From NCBI RefSeq assembly GCF_900475315.1, contig NZ_LS483369.1, positions 310,001 through 374,000 of the forward strand: a stretch of 64,000 bases of DNA, given 5' to 3'. This stretch comes from Neisseria cinerea (GTDB taxonomy: Bacteria; Pseudomonadota; Gammaproteobacteria; Burkholderiales; Neisseriaceae). Below the pieces are notes generated by a model, which did no database searches, was not told the DNA's origin, and saw only the letters and a list, made by a program, of their open reading frames with translations. Below are positions 16,161 to 24,701 of the stretch, piece after piece (positions within the stretch are counted from its first letter, which is position 1; each line of letters starts with the position of its first letter). The translations under genes were made by a program, and so were the position numbers.

Positions 16161-17184
16161 TCGTTACCTGACCGGCGATACCGTGTACGCGTAATTTGTT
16201 CAAATCGCGTTCGGCATCTCTCGCGTTTTTATAGTTGCTTGATTTGACACGGTAAACTTTGCCGTTATCGGTCATAATTTCAGTAATGGTCGAGTCGATG
16301 CCGGCTGCCTTCATTTTGCGCTGGAGGCTCAAGGCGCGTTCTTTTTCGGCATAACCTGCCTGGATGGCGGATTTTTTACCGGATTTTTCGGATTTTTCTT
16401 TTTCGGCAGTTTTGGCTTTGTCTGCCTTGGATGCCGTTTCGTGTTTTTTACCGTCCGAACCCTCTTTTTCAACCGGTTTTTTACTTTCGGCCTTATCGGA
16501 TTTTTTCGGTTCTTTTACTGCTTTGTCTGATTTGGTTGAGTCTGATTTGCTTTTTTCGGGTAAGGTTTTGGGCTTCTCGGAGACTTTGTCGGCGGTTTTT
16601 TGTGCCGGCTCTTTGGTTTTGGGTTTGGATTCGGCTGCGCGTTCCGTTTTTTGCGGTTTGGATTCGGCTGCCTGTTTCGGTTTTTCAGCCGTATCTTTGT
16701 TGTCAACCGTTGCCTGCGCTTTTTCGGCTGCGCGTTGTTTTGCCTCTGCCTGTGCGGTTTGGGCAGCTTCTTCCTGTTGTAGTTTTTCGGATGCTTCCAA
16801 GCCTTTGATATTGCTGTCGTCGAGTCGGTCGTTGATGATGACCAATGGTGCGCCTACGTCTTCAGGTTCGCTGATTCCGTTGTCGGCGGCAGGTGCTTGT
16901 TCTTCACCGGCCAGGTCTTGAGGTTTGTCGGCGGCAGGTTCAACACCTTCTGAGGCGGATTTTAAGGTCGGGGTTTGTACCGTGCTTGCCGCTTGGTTTT
17001 CCACGCTGCCTGTTTCGTCAGTCGGTGCGGCAGGGGGATTTTCGGCAGGATCGGAACTGAGGGCGGCCGCCAGCAGCAGGCAGGAGGCGGCAACCAGGCA
17101 GCTTGCCGTTACGAGGCGGCGGCGGTTGCGCCGTTTGAGTTGTTCGTAACCGGTCAGGACTTCGTTTTGTTTGTTTTCGGACAT
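16153..17184 (-). CDS. tpc: SPOR-domain cell-separation protein (tetrapac-like)
   Basis: 343 residues. Order: a short cytoplasmic N-terminus (about 1-22), one membrane helix (about 23-42, VTASCLVAASCLLLAAALSS), a long low-complexity linker (about 45-265) rich in Lys, Glu, Ala and Ser, and a C-terminal SPOR domain (about 270-343, IQAGYAEKERALSLQRKM to VHGIAGQV), which binds denuded septal peptidoglycan. The plan is that of DedD/FtsN-type division proteins. Size (~37 kDa) and the position beside folC fit what I recall of the gonococcal tetrapac protein, whose loss impairs cell separation; the symbol rests on that memory. It starts 12 bases after folC and overlaps cvpA. Confidence 0.75.
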   Translation of the reverse strand: MSENKQNEVLTGYEQLKRRNRRRLVTASCLVAASCLLLAAALSSDPAENPPAAPTDETGSVENQAASTVQTPTLKSASEGVEPAADKPQDLAGEEQAPAADNGISEPEDVGAPLVIINDRLDDSNIKGLEASEKLQQEEAAQTAQAEAKQRAAEKAQATVDNKDTAEKPKQAAESKPQKTERAAESKPKTKEPAQKTADKVSEKPKTLPEKSKSDSTKSDKAVKEPKKSDKAESKKPVEKEGSDGKKHETASKADKAKTAEKEKSEKSGKKSAIQAGYAEKERALSLQRKMKAAGIDSTITEIMTDNGKVYRVKSSNYKNARDAERDLNKLRVHGIAGQVTNE

Positions 17185-17196
17185 GGAAGATTCCTT

Positions 17197-18471
17197 TTAC
17201 AGTACCGACATGACATCGGCAACGGTATGAAATGAGCCGAATACGACGATTCTGTCGTTTTCGCCCGCTTTTGAGGCTGCCGCCCGGTATGCTTCGCGGA
17301 CGGTGGCAAATGTCTGTATGTTTTCGATGCTGTGTTCGTGCAGTTTGTTTTGCAGGCTCTCGAGCGTCATGCCGCGCGGCACGTCCAAAGGCGCGATATA
17401 CCATTCGTCAAACTGGTCTTTAACGATTTCCAACACGCCGTCTATGTCTTTGTCGGATAACATGCTGAACACGGCGGTGCGTTTTTGCGCAAACGCCAAA
17501 TTAATCAGGCTGCGGCGCAGGGCGCGGGCAGCGTGGGGATTGTGTCCGACATCCAAAACGGTCAGCGGACGGCCGGGCAGGACTTGGAAGCGGCCGGGGT
17601 TTTCAACCAGTAACAAACCGCGCTTGATGGCGCCGATGTCCACCGGCAATTTGTCGTTCAAACATTCCAACACGGTCAGCGCGCAGGCGGCATTGGAAAG
17701 TTGGTATGCGCCGCGCAATGCGGGGAACGGCAGGGAATTGCGGTTGCGAGCGGGGTCGTCTGAATGTTGTGGATGGAAGCGGTAGTTCCATTGGATGTTT
17801 TCCAATGAGGAGAAATCGAAATCGCGCTGCACCATCAGCAGTTTCGCGCCTATGGCTTCGGCGTGTGCGACCAATGATTCGGGCGCGGGGTTTTGACCGC
17901 AGATTGCGGGTTTGCCGCTGCGGAACACGCCTGCTTTTTCAAAGCCGACCTGCTCGACCGTATCGCCCAAAAACGCCTGATGGTCCAAATCTACGCTAGT
18001 AACCACCGCGCAATCGCAGTCGAACACGTTGACCGCGTCCAAACGTCCGCCCAAGCCGACTTCCAATATCATTACATCGACTTGTTCGCGTATGAAGATA
18101 TCGACAGCCGCCAACGCATTGAATTCAAAATAAGTCAGTGATATTTCACCGCGCGCGGTTTCGATGCGTTCGAAGGAAGCGGTGATTGTGTCGTCTGAAA
18201 CCGGTTCGGCGTTGACAGCGATGCGTTCGTTGTAACGCAATAAATGCGGGCTGGTCAGCGTACCGACTTTGAAGCCTGCCTGTTTGTAAATCTGTGTCAG
18301 GTAGGCGCAGACCGAACCTTTACCGTTTGTTCCCGCGACAACGACGACGGGGCATTGCGGCTCGAGCTTCATGCGTTTTTTCACTTCGCTCGTGCGTTCC
18401 AATCCCATGTCGATTAAGCCGCCGCTGTGTGCGGTTTCTAAATGCGAGAGCCAGTCTTGTAATGTTTTCAT
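17197..18471 (-). CDS. folC: Folylpolyglutamate synthase / dihydrofolate synthase
   Basis: 424 residues. Adds glutamate to dihydropteroate and to folates, using ATP. Seen: the Mur-ligase-type P-loop VVAGTNGKGSVCAYL (about 41-55), the omega loop TSPHLLRYNERIAV, DLDHQAFLGDTVEQVGFEKAGVF, then the C-terminal domain LDVGHNPHAARALRRSL. It opens a minus-strand series folC-tpc-cvpA with short or negative gaps, suggesting one transcript. An uptake sequence (18488-18499) lies between it and the upstream gene. Confidence 0.95.
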   Translation of the reverse strand: MKTLQDWLSHLETAHSGGLIDMGLERTSEVKKRMKLEPQCPVVVVAGTNGKGSVCAYLTQIYKQAGFKVGTLTSPHLLRYNERIAVNAEPVSDDTITASFERIETARGEISLTYFEFNALAAVDIFIREQVDVMILEVGLGGRLDAVNVFDCDCAVVTSVDLDHQAFLGDTVEQVGFEKAGVFRSGKPAICGQNPAPESLVAHAEAIGAKLLMVQRDFDFSSLENIQWNYRFHPQHSDDPARNRNSLPFPALRGAYQLSNAACALTVLECLNDKLPVDIGAIKRGLLLVENPGRFQVLPGRPLTVLDVGHNPHAARALRRSLINLAFAQKRTAVFSMLSDKDIDGVLEIVKDQFDEWYIAPLDVPRGMTLESLQNKLHEHSIENIQTFATVREAYRAAASKAGENDRIVVFGSFHTVADVMSVL

Positions 18472-18500
18472 GTGTGTTCCGTTTTAAATGCCGTCTGAAA

Positions 18501-18947
18501 TCAGTTTGGCGTATCGGTTTCGGCGTTTTTTCCCGGTTGCCGCCAAAGTACCCAGACTTTCAGCCTGCGGTAGGATTCTTTGTCCGACATGTCCGGCATG
18601 ATGCAGTGGCTGACGGTCTTGCCGCCGGTGTCCCATTGCAGCATCAGTGCATAAGGCGTCACCATGCTGCCGCTCGCCAGTGTCGCCGCCTTTGCTGTTT
18701 TTTCTTTGCCAGATACGATTTCCGCCCGCCCGTCGCGGTCGATAATGACGGAGGTTACGGCATGGCGGTTTTTCAGGTTTGTAATCCGCAGCGAGTGGAT
18801 GAAACTTGCAAGTAGTGCCGACAGGCCTAACCACATCATCCAGCCGTAAAACCAAGTCAGGCAGACGGCAATGGAAGCCGAGTGGAGCAATATGGTCAGG
18901 ATGTTCAGAATGCGGGACGGCTTTAATGCCGTCTGAAAGGCGCGCAC
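18501..18947 (-). CDS. Small inner-membrane protein with YgfX-like layout
   Basis: 148 residues starting at GTG (18945-18947), four bases after the stop of the upstream gene; the SD-like TAAGG lies very close to the GTG, so the start is uncertain, but no better one exists before the membrane segments. Two adjacent membrane helices (about 13-32 and 34-54) are followed by a soluble region with YALMLQWDTGG and SYRRLKVWVLWRQ. This two-helix-plus-short-soluble-domain plan resembles YgfX/CptA proteins. An uptake sequence (18926-18937) is built into codons 4-8. Function not assigned. Confidence 0.6.
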   Translation of the reverse strand: MRAFQTALKPSRILNILTILLHSASIAVCLTWFYGWMMWLGLSALLASFIHSLRITNLKNRHAVTSVIIDRDGRAEIVSGKEKTAKAATLASGSMVTPYALMLQWDTGGKTVSHCIMPDMSDKESYRRLKVWVLWRQPGKNAETDTPN

Positions 18948-18951
18948 AGCC

Positions 18952-19311
18952 TTACATCATGTTGTCGAACACGGGGGTAATGTTCAATTCCGCTTCTTCC
19001 ATGTCCAACACCATATCGTGGATTTCGGTATCGAAAAACTCCCAAAACGCTTTCAGGCTCATGTCTTGCGGCCATTTATCCTTATCGATGTCCCAACCTG
19101 CTAGCTCCGCTTCAAAAATCTGGCGGTAGCGTTCGTCGAAATAGGCAATCACGGCTTCTGGCTCGTCAAATTGCGGTACGAGGAAGACGGAGCAGTTGAG
19201 GCGGATCTGTTCGACAGTCAGATCGGGCATGTTTTCATCGGCAGATTTGAGCCATTCTAAAAAACGGGCGGTCGGCTTGAGGACGACTGCGGTACGGTCA
19301 ACAAAATACAT
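18952..19311 (-). CDS. Conserved cytoplasmic protein of unknown function
   Basis: 119 residues, acidic, no signal peptide or membrane segment. Begins MYFVDRTAVVLKPTARFLEWL and contains SVFLVPQFDEPEAVIAYFDERYRQIFEAEL and WPQDMSLKAFWEFFDTEIHDMVLD. Base composition and codon use match the neighbours, so it looks like an old resident gene. I do not recognise a domain. It reads into the GTG-start membrane gene four bases downstream, which argues for co-translation. Confidence 0.8.
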   Translation of the reverse strand: MYFVDRTAVVLKPTARFLEWLKSADENMPDLTVEQIRLNCSVFLVPQFDEPEAVIAYFDERYRQIFEAELAGWDIDKDKWPQDMSLKAFWEFFDTEIHDMVLDMEEAELNITPVFDNMM

Positions 19312-19379
19312 GGTGTGCTTTCTCGGTGGTAACGGTGGGGCAATGCCGTCTGAACGACTTTTCTCCGGGTGGTACGGTA

Positions 19380-20108
19380 TCAGTGGGTCATGACCTGTTG
19401 CAGGAATTGTTTGGCGCGTTCGTGTTTCGGGTTGGTAAAAAACGCTTCGGGCGTTTCGTCTTCGAGGATTTGCCCTTTATCGACAAAAAGCACCCGGTCG
19501 GCAACTTCGCGGGCAAAACCCATTTCGTGGGTTACGCACATCATGGTCATGCCGCTTTCTGCCAAGTCTTTCATGACTTTTAATACCTCGCCGACCATTT
19601 CGGGGTCGAGTGCGGAGGTCGGTTCGTCAAACAACATCACACGCGGTTCCATCGCCAACCCACGCGCAATCGCCACGCGTTGCTGCTGGCCGCCGGAAAG
19701 TTGGGAAGGGAAAGCGTCTTTTTTGTGCGCCAGTCCGACGCGTTCCAAAAGCTCCATCGCCTTTTTCTCCGCCTGTTCCGCATTTTGACCTTTAACCTTC
19801 ATCGGCGCGAGGGTGATGTTTTCCAATACGGTCAGGTGGGGGTAGAGGTTGAAGCCTTGGAATACGAAGCCGACTTCTTCGCGGATTTTGTTTAAATCGG
19901 TTTTGGGGTCGGCAACGTTGACGCCATCCACCCAAATCTCGCCGCTTTCAATGCTTTCGAGCTGGTTGACGGTGCGGATGAGTGTGGATTTGCCGCTGCC
20001 CGAAGGCCCGCAGACGACGACCACTTCGCCTTTTTTGATTTCCAAGTTCACGCCGTTGATGACGTGCAGGTCTTTGAAATGTTTGTGTACGTTTTTGAAT
20101 TTGATCAT
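19380..20108 (-). CDS. glnQ: Polar amino-acid ABC transporter ATPase (GlnQ/GltL type)
   Basis: 242 residues from ATG 20106-20108; a 28-codon upstream extension contains an uptake sequence (20118-20129) and covers part of another small gene, so it is rejected. Seen: Walker [10 protein letters not shown] (about 32-40), Q-loop [16 protein letters not shown] signature LSGGQQQR, Walker [13 protein letters not shown] and the switch His in VTHEMGF. The polar amino-acid family is clear; the substrate is not. No permease or binding protein gene is adjacent, so it is an orphan ATPase that must pair with subunits coded elsewhere. Confidence 0.9.
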   Translation of the reverse strand: MIKFKNVHKHFKDLHVINGVNLEIKKGEVVVVCGPSGSGKSTLIRTVNQLESIESGEIWVDGVNVADPKTDLNKIREEVGFVFQGFNLYPHLTVLENITLAPMKVKGQNAEQAEKKAMELLERVGLAHKKDAFPSQLSGGQQQRVAIARGLAMEPRVMLFDEPTSALDPEMVGEVLKVMKDLAESGMTMMCVTHEMGFAREVADRVLFVDKGQILEDETPEAFFTNPKHERAKQFLQQVMTH

Positions 20109-20148
20109 GTCTTTTCTTTCAGACGGCATTTGCCGTTGCAGGTTGTCG

Positions 20149-20265
20149 TTACGGGAGCTCCATATGATGAAGCGTGTAGCGTCTGCCGTCAAAAAAACGG
20201 TCGTTCGGATTGGTCAGGCAGGCTGCAAGCGGCAGTATCAGGGATAAAAGCAGGTATTTCTTCAT
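20149..20265 (-). CDS. Tiny lipoprotein, 38 residues
   Basis: A short open frame between ksgA and glnQ. ATG (20263-20265) is preceded by a strong ribosome site, AAGGGAG, seven bases away. The product is 38 residues: positively charged start (MKKY), hydrophobic core and a good lipobox LPLAAC with Cys-16, leaving a mature lipopeptide of 23 residues ([15 protein letters not shown] and eight more). Charged and aromatic residues near the end do not look like random sequence. The start site, signal peptide and lipobox together make it very likely real. It would be anchored in the outer or inner membrane facing the periplasm. I know no named family; small entericidin- or Lpp-like lipoproteins are only a size analogy. 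Confidence 0.65.
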   Translation of the reverse strand: MKKYLLLSLILPLAACLTNPNDRFFDGRRYTLHHMELP

Positions 20266-20280
20266 CGGCCTACTCCCTTT

Positions 20281-21066
20281 TCAGACGGCATCGGCTTTCC
20301 CGGTCAGATAATTGCTCAACGCCACGTATTTCTCCGGTGCGATGTGTTCGGCGCGGTCTTGCGGATTGATGCCGACTGCCTGCAAATCATCGTCGCCTGC
20401 AAGCTCTTTCAGATTGTTGCGTATGGTTTTGCGGCGTTGGTGGAAGGCGAGTTTCACGAGTTTGGCGAAATGCTCGAAATCGTCCGCTTTGCCGATGCGG
20501 TGTTTCACCGGAATCATGCGCACCACTGCCGAATCCACTTTCGGTGCGGGGTCGAACGATTCGGGCGGTACGTCAATCAGCAGCTCCATATCGAAAAAAT
20601 ATTGCAGCATCACGCCCAAGCGGCCGTAGTCGTTGCTTTTCGGCGCGGCAACCATGCGCTCGACCACTTCTTTTTGCAGCATAAAGTGCATATCGACGAC
20701 ATCGTCCGCCACCTCCGCCAGCTTGAATAAAAGCGGCGTGGAAATGTTGTACGGCAGGTTGCCGACGATTTTCTTTTTGCCTGCGATGCCGTTGAAATCA
20801 AACTGCAATACATCGCCTTCGTGAATCACCAGTTTATCCGCAAACGGCAGCGTTTTCAGACGGCATACGATGTCGCGGTCGATTTCGATAACATGCAGGC
20901 GGTTCAGTTTTTTTGCCAAAGGTTCGGTAATCGCCGCCAAACCCGGGCCGATTTCAATCACGACATCATCCGCCTGCGGGCGTACGGCGTTGACAATATC
21001 GCTGATAATCCGCGTGTCTTGTAAAAAGTTCTGCCCGAAACGCTTGCGGGCTTTGTGTTCTTTCAT
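20281..21066 (-). CDS. ksgA: 16S rRNA dimethyladenosine transferase KsgA
   Basis: 261 residues. Dimethylates the two adjacent adenines in helix 45 of 16S rRNA late in 30S assembly. Seen: [11 protein letters not shown] at the N-terminus, the S-adenosylmethionine motif [12 protein letters not shown], acidic VIEIDRD, the catalytic NLPYN and the C-terminal [13 protein letters not shown] with [11 protein letters not shown]. The stop codon lies within an uptake sequence (20280-20291), and another copy is inside the gene (20855-20866). The upstream 240 bases carry no other gene. Confidence 0.96.
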   Translation of the reverse strand: MKEHKARKRFGQNFLQDTRIISDIVNAVRPQADDVVIEIGPGLAAITEPLAKKLNRLHVIEIDRDIVCRLKTLPFADKLVIHEGDVLQFDFNGIAGKKKIVGNLPYNISTPLLFKLAEVADDVVDMHFMLQKEVVERMVAAPKSNDYGRLGVMLQYFFDMELLIDVPPESFDPAPKVDSAVVRMIPVKHRIGKADDFEHFAKLVKLAFHQRRKTIRNNLKELAGDDDLQAVGINPQDRAEHIAPEKYVALSNYLTGKADAV

Positions 21067-21304
21067 CGGGTTTCCTTGCCCGGTGCAACCGGTTTTGAGG
21101 ATACGGGCCGGATTTTTGGGAAGGTGTCCCTTCCGATTCGGGGTAATCCGGCAAGCCGTATGGACATCTTGTTCAGCATTTAAATGTGAATATGTTTACA
21201 ATATCGGTTTGATGTGGACATTGTAACCGAAAACGGCGGGGCTTGATAATGCTGTTTTGTTCGGCCTTATCCGTCGGTTTGGTATTTTTACGGTTGGATA
21301 CTGT

Positions 21305-22207
21305 ATGAGGACTTATCTGATTCATGTGAAGCTGCTGGGTATGGCGGTATTATGGGGTGCGTCTTGGCCTATGGGCAGGATATTGGGGCAGTCCCTGCCG
21401 CCGTTGACGGGCGGGGCGGTCAGGTTTCTGCTGGCTTCGGTTTTGTTGTCGGGTTGGTTGTTTGCGCGCAGCAGGTTTGCGGCTTTGTCGGCTTTGTCGT
21501 CGCGGCAATGGCTGGGTTTGGCGGTTGCCGCCTTGTTCGGCGTGTGCGGGTATGCCGTATTCTTTATGTTGGGCCTGCAGCAGATGCCGGCCGGCAAAGC
21601 CGCGGTCGTCATGAGCGTGAACCCGGTGTTGACGCTGCTGTTGGCGGTGTAGTTGTTCGGGGAATATTTGAATATAAAAATCCTGACGGGTATGTTGCTG
21701 ACCGTCGGTGGTGCGGTTACTGCGGTTACGCAGGGTAATCCGGCAGCGGTGTTGGCGGACGGGTTGAAGCCCGGGGAATGGCTGATTTTCGGATGCGTGG
21801 TTTGCTGGTCAGCTTATACGTTGATAGGGCGCAAGGTTTTGCGCGGGATTGATGCGCTGACGGTTGCCGCGGTTACGTCGATGTCCGGTGCGCTGATGTT
21901 GTCCGCCGTGGCATGGTTTGCGGAAGGTCTGCCGCTTGGGGCGGTAGCGGTCATGGATGGGCGCGGCTGGTTTGCATTGCTGTGGTTGGCGGTCGGTGCG
22001 ACTGTTTTGGCGTATGCGTGGTATTTTGAAGGCGTGAAAGTATTGGGGGCTGGCGGTGCGTCTGTTTATGTAACATTGGTACCGATTTTCGGTATGTTGT
22101 GTTCGGTCTGGTTTTTGGGGGAGCCGCTGCATATTTCTTTGGCGGCGGGTTGTGCGGCAGCAGCCGGCGGCATGATTTTGATACATTTGGGACAAAATGC
22201 CGCCTGA
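21305..22207 (+). pseudogene. EamA/DMT-family transporter interrupted by an in-frame amber codon
   Basis: The frame from ATG 21305 to TGA 22205-22207 would encode a 300-residue, ten-helix drug/metabolite transporter: helix 1 LLGMAVLWGASWPMGRIL, then RFLLASVLLSGWLFA, FGVCGYAVFFMLGLQQMPAGKAAV and, in the second half, YTLIGRKVLRG, TVLAYAWYFEGVKVLGAG and VPIFGMLCSVWFLGEPL. Codon 116 is TAG (21650-21652) where the repeat would have Trp (LLLAV-stop-LFGEYL); TGG to TAG is a single change. Both halves are otherwise intact, so the loss is recent or the base is a sequencing error. The downstream part has no good restart. Substrate unknown. Confidence 0.85.
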
Positions 22208-22235
22208 AGCGGGCGGCCGGGTATATGGGGTGAAA

Positions 22236-22850
22236 ATGGAAAATAATGCGGTCGGGTTGGAAATTGAAAGTTATCCGTTCGATCCCGTTTTGCCGAACGG
22301 GGCATCGGTCATGATGATGGGGACGTTTCCGCCCAAGGAAGACAAACGCGCGATGCAGTTTCATTATCCGAATTTCCAAAACGATATGTGGCGCGTTTAC
22401 GGGCTGGTGTTTTTTAACGATGCGGCGCATTTCCAGATGCCGTCTGAAAAAGCATTCGACGGATGCAGGATAAGGGATTTCCTGAACAGGGCGGGGATAG
22501 CGTCCTGTCCGACCGTGTTGAAGGCGGCAAGGGAACACGGCAATGCGTCCGACAAGTTTTTAAAGGTAGTCGAAACCGTCGATTTGGCGGCGGTGTTGGC
22601 AAAAATACCCCGGTGCCGCCATATTTGTACGACGGGCGGCAAGGCGACGGAAATCCTGCTCGATATTCAGGGCGGCGGCATCAAAATGCCGAAAACGGGC
22701 GAAACCGTACCGTTTCCGTTTGCCGGACGGGATTTGACTCTGACCCGCCTGCCTTCGACTTCGCGCGCTTATCCTTTGAGTTTGGCGAAAAAGGCGGCGG
22801 CGTATCGGGTGTTTTTCGAAATGGCTGGATTGACTGTTTTTCAGGAGTAA
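22236..22850 (+). CDS. Uracil/mismatch DNA-glycosylase superfamily protein (Mug-like)
   Basis: 204 residues from ATG 22236, after a GGGGTG site; an in-frame upstream start overlaps the transporter stop. The superfamily fold is suggested by an N-terminal motif 1 of the form GTFPPKEDKRAMQFHYPN followed by DMWRVYGLVF, by RIRDFLNRAGIASCPTV, by ICTTGGKATEIL in the middle and by LPSTSRAYPLSLAKKAAAYRVFF near the end, which takes the place of the substrate-gripping motif. The exact lesion is not known to me. An uptake sequence (22437-22448) lies within it. The next gene starts four bases after its stop. Confidence 0.75.
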   Translation: MENNAVGLEIESYPFDPVLPNGASVMMMGTFPPKEDKRAMQFHYPNFQNDMWRVYGLVFFNDAAHFQMPSEKAFDGCRIRDFLNRAGIASCPTVLKAAREHGNASDKFLKVVETVDLAAVLAKIPRCRHICTTGGKATEILLDIQGGGIKMPKTGETVPFPFAGRDLTLTRLPSTSRAYPLSLAKKAAAYRVFFEMAGLTVFQE

Positions 22851-22854
22851 GGCG

Positions 22855-23253
22855 ATGGACCATTATGAAATCTCTTTTATGGCGTTTATGGCTTTGTGGT
22901 GGCTTTTTAATATCGTCTCAGTGTGGCTGAAGGCCAAACAATGGCATATCAAGGTATTGTTGGGCGGAACGCTTTTGTATGTGATACAAATATCTGCATT
23001 CATCATGTCTGTTAACGGCCTTAATTGGATATTTTTGAACATGAGCACTATAAATACCAATGAGTTGATTATTGCTGTGCTTGTGCTTAACTTTTTGGGT
23101 TGTTGGTTGCTGGCACTGTGGCTGGGGATGTTGGCATTGAAACTATGCCTGAGAAGCAAAAACGAAGAAAAATATATCGCTCCGCCGTTGGGTACGGCAT
23201 TGATTGCAACATCGAGCTGTACGCTGTTGTTCCTATTTTGTCTGCTGATATGA
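22855..23253 (+). CDS. Small integral membrane protein, unknown function
   Basis: 132 residues with four hydrophobic segments (about 6-26, 33-52, 67-92, 110-130) and a short loop with NEEKYIAPPLG. The ribosome site CAGGAG overlaps the upstream stop, and the four-base gap makes translational coupling to the glycosylase gene likely. It is more AT-rich than both neighbours, which hints at later acquisition. I do not recognise the family. Confidence 0.75.
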   Translation: MDHYEISFMAFMALWWLFNIVSVWLKAKQWHIKVLLGGTLLYVIQISAFIMSVNGLNWIFLNMSTINTNELIIAVLVLNFLGCWLLALWLGMLALKLCLRSKNEEKYIAPPLGTALIATSSCTLLFLFCLLI

Positions 23254-23317
23254 TATTATTATTCAATTAGTTGCCGATAAGATGGATGGAAAACGGCTAT
23301 AATTGCTGACAATTTTA

Positions 23318-24584
<1,267 letters not shown>

Positions 24585-24599
24585 CTTTGTTAGTCTAAT

Positions 24600-24638
24600 A
24601 AAAATGCCGTCTGAAGCTTGGTTTCAGACGGCATTTTT
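24600..24638 (+). terminator. Uptake-sequence terminator after trpB
   Basis: 24604-24615 pairs with 24623-24634, flanked by AAAA and TTTTT. Confidence 0.9.
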
Positions 24639-24701
24639 ACGCACTTTCCTTTATGACGGCTTTTCTGATTTGCTTTATTATCCGTTTATTTTTGAAATAT
24701 C

